NCBI RefSeq assembly: GCF_003933745.1
Contig: NZ_RSEB01000004.1
Location: 186,001 to 250,000 of the forward strand
From: Glycomyces terrestris
Lineage (GTDB): Bacteria; Actinomycetota; Actinomycetes; Mycobacteriales; Micromonosporaceae
Reading direction: 5' to 3'
DNA length: 64,000 bases
Part shown: positions 51,797 through 59,759 of the stretch, piece after piece
How positions within the stretch are numbered: the first letter of the stretch is position 1
Layout: each line of letters opens with the position of its first letter
Translations under genes and position numbers: made by a program
Notes under the pieces: generated by a model
Seen by the model: only the letters and a program-made list of their open reading frames with translations
Told to the model about the DNA's origin: nothing
Database searches by the model: none

Positions 51797-53884
51797 ATGA
51801 CCCTCCCGCCCAAGCCCTCGACCCCGCGACCGGAATACCCCCGGCCCGACCGCGACCGGTCGGCGCGCTGGCTGAACCTCAACGGCGCCTGGGACTTCGC
51901 CGCCGACGGCTACGAGGGGCCCATCACCGTCCCGTTCGCGTGGGAGAGCCGCGCCTCGGGGGTGCGGCGGACCTGGCTCGAGCGCGGCACGTACCGCCGC
52001 ACCGTCACCGCCCCCGCCGCCTGGGCCGGCGCCCGCGTCGTCCTCAGCTTCGGGGCCGTCCACCACCGCGCGGTCGTCCGCGTCGACGGCGTCACGGTCG
52101 GCGAGCACACCGGCGGCTACGAGTCCTTCGACTTCGACGTCACCGGCCTCCTCGCCCCCGGCGTCCCCGCCCTCCTGGAGGTCGAGGTCCACGCCCCCGC
52201 CGACAAGCGCGCCATCGCCCACGGCAAGCAGCGCTCGATCCCGCGCGACGACTACGACGGCGTCTCCTTCACGCCCACCTCCGGGATCTGGCAGACGGTG
52301 TGGCTGGAGGCGCGCGGCCGCACCTACGCCGAGTCGGTGGTCCTGCGCGGCGACTCGCTCACCGGCATCGACGTCACCGTCGTCCTCGCCGGCGACGCCC
52401 CCGCCGGCGCGGCCGTCACCGCCGCCGCCGACACCGGCGAGTCCATCGCGCTCACCGCCGACGACCGCGGCGTCGCCAAGGGCCGCATCGAGATCCGCGA
52501 CCCGCGCCGGTGGAGCCCGGCCGACCCGCACCTGTACCGCGTCGAGGTCCGCACCGGCGAGGGGGACGCCGCCGACGCCGTCACCGCCACGACCGGCCTG
52601 CGCCGCTTCGAGGCCCGCGGCGAAGCGCTCTACCTCAACGGCGAGCGGATCTACCTGCGCGGCGTCCTCGACCAGGGCTACTGGCCCGACACCGGCCTGA
52701 CCGCCCCCGACGCCGCCGCGCTCCTGCGCGACCTCGAACTCGCCCGCGGCCTCGGCTACAACCTCGTCCGCAAGCACCTGAAGTTCGAGGAGCCCCTGTG
52801 GCTCCACGAGGCCGACCGCACCGGCATGCTCGTATGGGCCGAGCCGGCCTGCCCGAGCCGCTACTCGCCCGAAGCCGCCGCCGCCTTCGAAGCCCAGCTC
52901 CCCGCGATGGTCGAACGCGACGGCAACCACCCGAGCATCGTCATCTGGGGCCTGTACAACGAGGAGTGGGGCCTCGACTGGGACATCCCCGGCAGCGCCG
53001 CCCGCGCCGAGGCCGCCGCGCACGCCTACGAGCGCCTGCGCGAACTCGACGCCACCCGCCCCATCGTGGAGAACTCCGGCTGGTCCCACGTGCGCACCGA
53101 CCTCCTCGACTGGCACTACTACGAACCCGACCTGGGGGAGTGGGCGGCCGCGGTCGCCCGCCTCGCCTCGGGCGAGCAGGAGGCGTTCCCGGTGCGCCTC
53201 GGACCGGACTTCACCGTCGACAAGTCCCTCTACGGCGACCCCGCCTTCCCGCGCTCCGGCGTGCCGATCGTCAACAGCGAGTACGGCGAGGGCTTCACCA
53301 GCCTCGAACGCGCCTGGCACCTGCGCTGGGAGACCCAGGAGCTGCGCCGCCACGACCGCTTCGCCGGGTACGTCTACACCGAGTTCGCCGACGTCGAGCA
53401 CGAGGCCGCCGGGCTCCTCGACGCCGACCGCCGCCCCAAGGACTGGGGCGGCGCGGTGCCCGCCGACGTCAACGCCGACACCGTGCTCGTCCTCGACCTC
53501 GTCCCGCTCGCCGCGGGCGCCGACATCGCGCCGCCCGCGGCGCCGTTCGGCCTCGACGTGCACGTCTCCCACCACGGGCCCGAGTCCGCCGCCGGCACCG
53601 TCCAGGCCGCCTGGGTCCCCGCCGGGACCCCGGTCGGCACCGCCGTCCCGCCGGCCCAGGCCGCCACCGAGCCGGTCAAGGCCGAGCCGTTCCGGCTCTC
53701 GCCCGCCGCCCGGCTCACCGTCCCCGCCCACGCCGGGCCCGGCCGCCTCCTCGTCTGGCTCGCCGACGACGAGGGCCGCGTCCTCGCCCGCGCCTTCCTC
53801 GACGCCGCCGAGGTCGAGCCGCCGAACCGCCGCGGCGCGCGCCCCGGCGAGTTCGCGGACGCGCCCCGGCCCGGCCTCGACTAG
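51797..53884 (+). CDS. cytoplasmic glycoside hydrolase family 2 enzyme
   Basis: 695 aa. Jelly-roll sugar-binding domain (about 20-175; LNLNGAWDFAADG, FGAVHHRAVVRVDG), Ig-like domain (175-275), and TIM barrel with acid/base Glu389 in IWGLYNEEWG and nucleophile Glu in PIVNSEYGEG. No signal peptide, so it acts on imported oligosaccharides. GH2 includes beta-galactosidases, beta-glucuronidases, beta-mannosidases and alpha-arabinopyranosidases. The operon suggests beta-galactosidase or arabinopyranosidase activity. It is the last gene of the importer operon and is followed by a perfect 38-bp palindrome. Confidence 0.88.
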   Translation: MTLPPKPSTPRPEYPRPDRDRSARWLNLNGAWDFAADGYEGPITVPFAWESRASGVRRTWLERGTYRRTVTAPAAWAGARVVLSFGAVHHRAVVRVDGVTVGEHTGGYESFDFDVTGLLAPGVPALLEVEVHAPADKRAIAHGKQRSIPRDDYDGVSFTPTSGIWQTVWLEARGRTYAESVVLRGDSLTGIDVTVVLAGDAPAGAAVTAAADTGESIALTADDRGVAKGRIEIRDPRRWSPADPHLYRVEVRTGEGDAADAVTATTGLRRFEARGEALYLNGERIYLRGVLDQGYWPDTGLTAPDAAALLRDLELARGLGYNLVRKHLKFEEPLWLHEADRTGMLVWAEPACPSRYSPEAAAAFEAQLPAMVERDGNHPSIVIWGLYNEEWGLDWDIPGSAARAEAAAHAYERLRELDATRPIVENSGWSHVRTDLLDWHYYEPDLGEWAAAVARLASGEQEAFPVRLGPDFTVDKSLYGDPAFPRSGVPIVNSEYGEGFTSLERAWHLRWETQELRRHDRFAGYVYTEFADVEHEAAGLLDADRRPKDWGGAVPADVNADTVLVLDLVPLAAGADIAPPAAPFGLDVHVSHHGPESAAGTVQAAWVPAGTPVGTAVPPAQAATEPVKAEPFRLSPAARLTVPAHAGPGRLLVWLADDEGRVLARAFLDAAEVEPPNRRGARPGEFADAPRPGLD

Positions 53885-53899
53885 CAGGGCCGCGGCTCC

Positions 53900-53937
53900 G
53901 CGGTCGGCGCCTCGATTCGAATCGAGGCGCCGACCGC
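53900..53937. terminator. perfect 38-bp palindrome after GH2 (terminator-like)
   Basis: Arms 53900-53918 and 53919-53937 are exactly complementary with a TTCGAA centre (folding to a 17-bp stem with a four-base loop). It lies 16 bases after the GH2 stop and eight bases before the GH42 -35 box. It most likely isolates the importer operon from GH42. Confidence 0.75.
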
Positions 53938-53944
53938 ATCCGCA

Positions 53945-53992
53945 TTGACACGCCGTCCACCGACCCCTAGGTTTGTACCGGTAAAGCAAACC
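53945..53992 (+). promoter_or_regulatory. GH42 promoter and operator
   Basis: TTGACA (53945-53950), 17-bp spacer, TAGGTT (53968-53973): a good housekeeping promoter. Overlapping it is GGTTTG...CAAACC (53970-53975, 53987-53992) containing the core palindrome TACCGGTA (53976-53983). The reverse strand reads TTTACCGGTACAAA, matching the GH127-type upstream motif at 7469-7482. Confidence 0.75.
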
Positions 53993-54012
53993 AGGTCAAG
54001 GAGCACCCAACC

Positions 54013-56049
54013 GTGAATCGACCGATCGTCCGCCACGCGCCCGTCGTCGGACGCGTCCCCCACCTGCTGCACGGCGGCGACTACAACCCCGACCAGTGGC
54101 GCTCCACCAAGGAGACGACCTGGAGGGAGGACATGCGCCTCGCCCGCCTCGCCGGGATCAACACCCTCTCGGTCGGCATCTTCGCCTGGGCCGCACTCGA
54201 ACCCGAAGAGGGCCGCTACGACTTCGGCTGGCTCGACGAGATCCTCGACCTCATGGCCGAGCACGACATCACCGCCGTCCTCGCCACCCCCACCGGCGCC
54301 CGCCCCGGCTGGATGAGCCGCGCGTACCCCGAGGTCCTGCGCGTCAACCGGGACCGCACCAGGAACCGCCACGGCGGCCGCCACAACCACTGCCTCACCT
54401 CGCCGGTCTACCGCGAGAAGACCACCGCGATCAACACCGCGCTCGCCGAGCGCTACAAGGACCACCCGGCCCTCGGGGTGTGGCACCTGTCGAACGAGTA
54501 CGGCGGCGAATGCCACTGCGACCTGTGCCAGGAGCGCTTCCGCGCCTACCTCCAGGACCGCTTCGACTCCCTCGACGACCTCAACGAGGCCTGGTGGTCC
54601 GCGTTCTGGGCCAAGACCTACGCGGACTGGTCGCACATCGAGTCGCCCTCCGAGCACGGCCGCGGCGAGCAGGACATCCACGGCCTCGAACTCGAGTGGC
54701 GGCGCTTCACCACCGAGCAGTTCGTGGACTTCTACCTCCACGAGACCGCCCCGCTCAAGGCGATCACGCCCGACGTCCCGTGCACGACGAACCTCATGGG
54801 CACCTACCCGGGCATCGACTACTTCCGCCTCGCGCAGGTCCTCGACGTCGTCTCCTGGGACTCCTACCCCGAGTGGACCGGCACCGCGAAGGACGCCGAC
54901 CGCGGCGCCCGCGCCTCCTTCCTCCACGACCTGACCCGCAGCCTCAAGGGCAAGCCGTTCATGCTCATGGAGTCCTCGCCCTCGGCCACGAACTGGCGGC
55001 CCGTCGCCAAGCTCCACCGCCCCGGCGTCCACCTGCTCCAGTCCCTCCAGGCCGTCGCGCACGGCTCGGACACCGTGCAGTACTTCCAGTTCCGCAAGGG
55101 CCGCGGCGGCTCCGAGAAGTTCCACGGCGCCGTCGTCGACCACCAGGGCACCGAGCACACCCGCGTCTTCAAGGACGTCGCCGAGGTCGGCGCCCGCCTG
55201 GCGCAGCTCGACGGCGTCGTCGGCACCGACACCCCCGCCGACGTCGCCGTGGTCTACGACTGGCACCTGCGCTGGGCCCTGGACGAGCAGAAGGGCCTGC
55301 TCCAGCAGCGCACGGACTACGAGGGCGCCGTCATCGCGCACTACCGCGCGTTCTGGGAGCAGGGCGTCCCCACCGACGTCATCGACTCCTCGCTCATCGC
55401 CCGGCCCGGGCACCTCGACCGCTACAAGGTCCTGGTCGCCCCCATGCTCTACATGCTCCGCCCCGGCGTGGCCGAGGCGATCGACGCGTTCGTCCAGCGC
55501 GGCGGCACCTTCGTCGCCACCTACGCCACCGGCTACGTCGACGAGCACGACCGCACCTTCCTCGGCGGCTTCCCCGGCCCGCTCCGCGAGACCCTCGGCA
55601 TCTGGGCCGAGGAGATCGACGCGCTCTACCCCGAGGACCGCAACGCGATCGAGTGGAACGGGACCTCCTACGAGGCCGTCGAGCTGTGCGAGCTCATCCA
55701 CGCCGAGACCGCCGAGGCCGTCGGCGCGTACGGCGCGGACTTCTACGCCGGCCGCCCGGCCCTGACGGTCAACCGCCGCGGCGAGGGGAAGGCGTACTTC
55801 ATCGCCGCCCGCACCGGCGCCGACTTCCTCGCCGACTTCTACGGCGCGCTCGTCGCCGAGGCCGGTGTGGAGCGCGCCGTCGACGCCGACCTCCCGGCCG
55901 GCGTGACCGCCCAGGTCCGCACCGACGGGACCACCGACCACGTGTTCCTGCTCAACTTCACCCCGGCCCCCGCCGCGGTCGAGGTCGGCGGAGCGCCGGT
56001 CGAGCTCGGCCCCTTCGGCACCGCCGTCGTGGAGCGCCCGCGCGCCTAG
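54013..56049 (+). CDS. GH42 beta-galactosidase
   Basis: 678 aa, full-length GH42. TIM barrel with HGGDYNPDQW near residue 20, acid/base Glu162 in WHLSNEYGGE, nucleophile Glu in KPFMLMESSPSATNW, and the Zn-binding Cys set (Cys127 and CHCDLC at 167-172). The trimerisation domain (KVLVAPMLYMLRPGVAEAIDAFVQRGGTFVATY in pieces) and C-terminal beta domain follow. No signal peptide. It hydrolyses terminal beta-galactose, probably from imported galacto- or arabinogalacto-oligosaccharides. The start is GTG 54013 with AAGGAG. It is transcribed from its own promoter, with an operator distinct from the importer's. Confidence 0.95.
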   Translation: MNRPIVRHAPVVGRVPHLLHGGDYNPDQWRSTKETTWREDMRLARLAGINTLSVGIFAWAALEPEEGRYDFGWLDEILDLMAEHDITAVLATPTGARPGWMSRAYPEVLRVNRDRTRNRHGGRHNHCLTSPVYREKTTAINTALAERYKDHPALGVWHLSNEYGGECHCDLCQERFRAYLQDRFDSLDDLNEAWWSAFWAKTYADWSHIESPSEHGRGEQDIHGLELEWRRFTTEQFVDFYLHETAPLKAITPDVPCTTNLMGTYPGIDYFRLAQVLDVVSWDSYPEWTGTAKDADRGARASFLHDLTRSLKGKPFMLMESSPSATNWRPVAKLHRPGVHLLQSLQAVAHGSDTVQYFQFRKGRGGSEKFHGAVVDHQGTEHTRVFKDVAEVGARLAQLDGVVGTDTPADVAVVYDWHLRWALDEQKGLLQQRTDYEGAVIAHYRAFWEQGVPTDVIDSSLIARPGHLDRYKVLVAPMLYMLRPGVAEAIDAFVQRGGTFVATYATGYVDEHDRTFLGGFPGPLRETLGIWAEEIDALYPEDRNAIEWNGTSYEAVELCELIHAETAEAVGAYGADFYAGRPALTVNRRGEGKAYFIAARTGADFLADFYGALVAEAGVERAVDADLPAGVTAQVRTDGTTDHVFLLNFTPAPAAVEVGGAPVELGPFGTAVVERPRA

Positions 56050-56055
56050 CGAACG

Positions 56056-56093
56056 CCGAAGGCCCCGCCGATCCCTCTCGGCGGGGCCTTCGG
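56056..56093. terminator. bidirectional terminator between GH42 and GH87-like genes
   Basis: Perfect 16-bp arms (56056-56071, 56078-56093) with loop TCCCTC, between convergent genes. Confidence 0.85.
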
Positions 56094-56103
56094 TGTCCTT
56101 CCG

Positions 56104-59100
56104 CTAGTTGATGATCAGCTCGAACGTCGTGGTGTCGTTCCGGATGTCCTCGTGGTTGCCGCTGAGTTCGAGGCCGTTGAAGACCGCCTCGCCGACCGCC
56201 GGGCCCTGGCCGGCCTCGGGCATCTCGTTCACCCAGACGCCGATGCCGGACTTGGCCTGGAACTCGTCGCCGCTCAGCCGCGCTCCCGTGACCGACACGT
56301 CGGTGAAGACCGTGTCCGCGACCGGGAACTCCGCCTGGCCGCCGGTGTACTTGGTCTGGAACATGATCCCCGAGTACGTCGGGTCCACGATGTCCACATC
56401 AGAGATTCGGATGCCCTGGAACACCTTGTCCGCCGAGAAGATCCAGATCCCCGGGAACGTCTGCGGGCCCCAGAAGTGCCCGCCGGCCCTGACCACCGAG
56501 ATGTTCTCGAAGTCGGTCGTCGGGCTGGACCCGAACCCGTCCATCGGGTAGCCGAAGTCCAGCGAGCTGACCGTGATCCCCGAGTACACGAGCGTGTCGG
56601 CGATGTGGATGTCGCGGAACGTGTTCCCGGTGCCGCCGTAGACCGCCAGCCCGGCGGCCCGCCAGGTGAGGATCGACGTCAGGTTCTCGTACACGTTCCC
56701 CGACTGGAGCCCGCCGCCCGCGTCGGTGGCGGCGAACAGCGCGAAGCTGTCGTCGCCCGAGGCGCGCGACTCCACGTTCCGCACCAGGTTGTCCGTGCTC
56801 CCGTTCGTCATGTTGACCGCGTCGGCGAACAGGTTCCGCGCCCGCGAGTCCGTGATCCGCACGCCGTCCATGTTGGAGCCCCAGAACATGCACACCTGGT
56901 GCTCGGTCCACGTGTTGTCGATCGTCATGTCCGAGACGTTCTGCCAGTCGAAGACCTTCCCGGGGCCGTCGATGCGGGTGGTGTAGTTCCCGAAGTAGGC
57001 GAACCCGGAGAACACCGAGCCGTTCGCGCTCGCCTCCGCCCGGAAGCCCACGTCGGTGTTCTCCTGGTTCTGCGGCGCGTAGAACCGCGTGTACCAGGGC
57101 CCGGCGCCGATGATCTCGACGGCCTTGCCGTACACCTGGAACTTCTGCGCCGTCGCGTAGTCGCCCGCGGGCAGGTACACGCCCTTGAGGTTCCCGGTGG
57201 CGTCCATGCGCACCCGGTCGAGCGCGTTCTGGACGTCCTGGTGCGTGAACCCGGCCGGCTGCACGTACCGCGACGGGTCGGGGTTCGCGATCGGCGCGAC
57301 CTCCTCGAGGCTGATGAAGTCGATCGCGTAGTAGGCCGCGGTGTTCGCCGCGTCCTTCTGCAACCGGATCGTGCTCCCGGCCGGGATCACCTGGTCCAGC
57401 AGCACGTTCGCCTCGTCGTAGACGTGGCGCGCCGGCCCCGAGCTCGGCGAGTTGTTCGGGCTCGCCTCGGCCCCGTACAGCCACGCGTACTTCGAGGTGA
57501 GCGTGATCTGGCGCAGGTATCGGCCGTCCACGTACAGGTTCAGCGTCGCGGTGGTGCCCCCGCCGCCCGCGGCGTCGGGGATCGCGAACCGGGTCACCAG
57601 CGTGTTCGTGTCGGTCCCGGTGGTGAACTCGACGTACTCGCCGGTGCCGTCGAGGACCACGGCCTGGCGGCCGCTCGCCTCGCCGGCGAGGTCGCCGATC
57701 TCGCGGTTCGGGGCCAGGATCTGCGCCCCGCCGCCGGTTGCGGCGTGTTCGGCCTCGTCGAGCGTGAACGGCAGGTCCGCGCCGCGGCCCACCGAGAGCG
57801 TCCGCGTCGCGGTGTTGTTGCCCTGCTTGACGGCGTGTTCGTTGCCGTCCACGGCGACCGCGACCTGGAGCTCGTACTGGCCGTCGGCCGCGGTCCACGA
57901 TCCGAGGCCGATCGGACCGGAGTCGCCGCCCGCGGAAATGACGCCGCTGTAGGAGCCGGTGAAGGTCCGCACCACCGCGCCGGTCTCGCTGTTCACCAGC
58001 GTCGCCGTGACGCCGTGCGCGCCGCTCGCCGAGGCCAGGCTGCCCTGGTTCCCGATCGTCACCGCGAACGCGACCTCGTCGCCCGCCGAGGGGCTGCTCG
58101 GCGTCCACGTGACCGCGGCGGCCACCAGGTCCGAGGTGGTGATCGCCCCGACCGCCAGCGGCTCGGCGTGCGTGTACTCGTTGTTCGACTCGTCGCTTTC
58201 GACGACGGCCGCGTTCGGGTCGACGGCGGCCGCCACCTCGTGGTCGCCCGCGGTGAGGGATCCGATCGGGACGTTCACCGTCGCCGCCGCGCCGGCGGCC
58301 AGGCCGCCCACGGCCGCGCTGCCGGCGAGTTCGCCGTCGAGGTATAGGTCCACGGCGCTGGCGGGGGAGGCGACCTCGCCGGTGTTCTCGACGCGCGCCG
58401 AGAGGGTCACCGCGTCGGTCTCGACCGGCGCGGCCGGGCTCCACGACAGGTCGGTCACCTGGAGGTCGGGCGCGGGCGCGGCCTCGCCGAACACCTGGAA
58501 CTCCGCGACCTGCCCGTTGGGGGCGCCGGTGTTCCCGGTGAACTGCAACCGGATCTCGCCGTAGGTGCCCGAGACGGGGATCGTGACGGTGTTGCCGGAG
58601 GCCGGATCGAAGGCGTACGCCGCCGACGCCTTGATCTCGGTGAAGGCCCCGCCGCCCGCGTCGCGCGCCAGCACCGCGAACGTCTGCGTCCGCGGCGACC
58701 ACACCGGGTCGGGGTTGAGCTTGACGACGACGCGGTCGAGTTCGGCGTTCGCGCCGAGGGCGACGGTGAGCGTGCTCGGGTAGGCGCCGTTCGCGCCCTC
58801 CCAGTACGTCGTCACGTCGCCGTCGTTGGCGTTCGCGGCCGCGTAGGTGTGCACGGTGGACGAGGCGGTGATCGGCTTGCCCACGGCCAGCTCGCCCGTC
58901 TGGGACGGCGCGCCGGCCTCGCCGTAGACCTCGAACTCGGCGACCTGCGCGGCGGGCCAGCCGGTGTTGGCGGTGACGACCAGCCGCACGTACCGCACGT
59001 CCGTCTCGGGGACCGCGATCGTGACCGTGTTGCCGCTGTCGGGGTTGAAGGTGTAGCCCTGGGAGGCTTTGAGGACGGTGAAGTCCGACCCGTCGGCGCT

Positions 59101-59427
59101 GCCGCGCACCTCGAGGGTCTGGGTCCGGGTCTGCCAGGCCGGGAGGGCCGGCAGTTCGAGGACGATCTCGCTCACCTCGGCGGTGGCGCCGAGGTCGACC
59201 TGGAGCCACTGGGGGAAGGCGCCGTTGGCGCTCTCCCAGTAGGTGCCCTGGTTCCCGTCGGCCGCGCTGCCCGCGGTGTAGCCCTGGACGTGGCTGCTGG
59301 CGGTCATCGTCTTGCCCGCCGCCAGGTTGGTGCCGTCCGCCGCGTGCACCGCGGCGGCCGGCACGAGCGCTGCCGCCACGGCGGCGACCGCAGTCGCCGC
59401 CGCGAGGGCGAGGCGCGTGAGTCTCAT
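56104..59427 (-). CDS. secreted GH87-like alpha-1,3-glucanase (mutanase) with F5/8C and CARDB domains
   Basis: 1107 aa. Order: signal peptide (1-31); two F5/8 type C discoidin-like domains (about 33-175 and 182-320; both begin LA.GK.I/MTASS, with repeat LNPDPVWSPRTQTFAV-like strands); two CARDB/NEW3-like beta domains (325-420, 430-540); a CBM6/35-like region (550-690); and a right-handed beta-helix (700-1107). The beta-helix contains VYLPAGDYATAQKFQVYGKA, IIGAGPWYTRFYAP, GDDSFALF and DPTYSGIMFQTKY, which I associate with GH87. It would attack fungal-wall or bacterial alpha-1,3-glucan. The ATG at 59425-59427 has AAGGAG. Two palindromes lie upstream. A GH28/PL-type beta-helix is the alternative. 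Confidence 0.78.
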   Translation of the reverse strand: MRLTRLALAAATAVAAVAAALVPAAAVHAADGTNLAAGKTMTASSHVQGYTAGSAADGNQGTYWESANGAFPQWLQVDLGATAEVSEIVLELPALPAWQTRTQTLEVRGSADGSDFTVLKASQGYTFNPDSGNTVTIAVPETDVRYVRLVVTANTGWPAAQVAEFEVYGEAGAPSQTGELAVGKPITASSTVHTYAAANANDGDVTTYWEGANGAYPSTLTVALGANAELDRVVVKLNPDPVWSPRTQTFAVLARDAGGGAFTEIKASAAYAFDPASGNTVTIPVSGTYGEIRLQFTGNTGAPNGQVAEFQVFGEAAPAPDLQVTDLSWSPAAPVETDAVTLSARVENTGEVASPASAVDLYLDGELAGSAAVGGLAAGAAATVNVPIGSLTAGDHEVAAAVDPNAAVVESDESNNEYTHAEPLAVGAITTSDLVAAAVTWTPSSPSAGDEVAFAVTIGNQGSLASASGAHGVTATLVNSETGAVVRTFTGSYSGVISAGGDSGPIGLGSWTAADGQYELQVAVAVDGNEHAVKQGNNTATRTLSVGRGADLPFTLDEAEHAATGGGAQILAPNREIGDLAGEASGRQAVVLDGTGEYVEFTTGTDTNTLVTRFAIPDAAGGGGTTATLNLYVDGRYLRQITLTSKYAWLYGAEASPNNSPSSGPARHVYDEANVLLDQVIPAGSTIRLQKDAANTAAYYAIDFISLEEVAPIANPDPSRYVQPAGFTHQDVQNALDRVRMDATGNLKGVYLPAGDYATAQKFQVYGKAVEIIGAGPWYTRFYAPQNQENTDVGFRAEASANGSVFSGFAYFGNYTTRIDGPGKVFDWQNVSDMTIDNTWTEHQVCMFWGSNMDGVRITDSRARNLFADAVNMTNGSTDNLVRNVESRASGDDSFALFAATDAGGGLQSGNVYENLTSILTWRAAGLAVYGGTGNTFRDIHIADTLVYSGITVSSLDFGYPMDGFGSSPTTDFENISVVRAGGHFWGPQTFPGIWIFSADKVFQGIRISDVDIVDPTYSGIMFQTKYTGGQAEFPVADTVFTDVSVTGARLSGDEFQAKSGIGVWVNEMPEAGQGPAVGEAVFNGLELSGNHEDIRNDTTTFELIIN

Positions 59428-59492
59428 GATGGCTCCTTGCTCGGGGAGACGCATTCCCGATCCATTGGGGGCGGTTTCGCGCACGACCCAGT

Positions 59493-59512
59493 AGATCGAC
59501 AAGCGTCGATCT
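59493..59512. promoter_or_regulatory. 8-4-8 palindrome upstream of the GH87-like gene
   Basis: AGATCGAC-AAGC-GTCGATCT, perfect in both arms and of LacI/TetR operator size, 66 bases upstream of the start. Confidence 0.5.
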
Positions 59513-59548
59513 GTAAGGGATTTTGGGGACGTGAAGAGGCTGGATGAC

Positions 59549-59570
59549 ATAGGTTTAGCGCTATACCTAT
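59549..59570. promoter_or_regulatory. 22-bp near-perfect palindrome upstream of the GH87-like gene
   Basis: Arms ATAGGT/ACCTAT and a TAGCGCTA core, with a single mismatched pair. The AGCGCT centre fits LacI-family operators. It lies 122 bases upstream of the GH87 start in a noticeably AT-rich stretch (about 59510-59615). No regulator gene is adjacent, so the repressor acts in trans. Confidence 0.65.
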
Positions 59571-59699
59571 GGTGATTCTAATCCTGCCAAATCACACCTG
59601 TCAATACATCACTGCCAAAGGCCCCGGTCCGGTCCCCATGGGAGCGATCGGCATGACCGGGTCGCGAATCGCGGGCGCACGGGCGCGCGGCGCAGACGA

Positions 59700-59749
59700 A
59701 GACCGGGGCCCCGGTCCGCCTGCACGGTGGCGGTCCGCGACCCCGGTCT
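59700..59749 (-). terminator. terminator hairpin of the type VII-like operon
   Basis: AGACCGGGG (59700-59708) pairs with CCCCGGTCT (59741-59749). The self-palindrome ACCGGGGCCCCGGT (59702-59715) offers an alternative fold. It lies ten bases after the stop of the glycine-rich protein. Confidence 0.6.
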
Positions 59750-59759
59750 GCTCCAGGGG

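Larger units (their letters stand above)
59428..59759. other. 332-bp intergenic region
   Basis: Apart from the two palindromes, it holds an AT-rich promoter-like zone (59510-59615) and then very GC-rich sequence. I see no open frame worth calling and no RNA gene. Confidence 0.6.
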
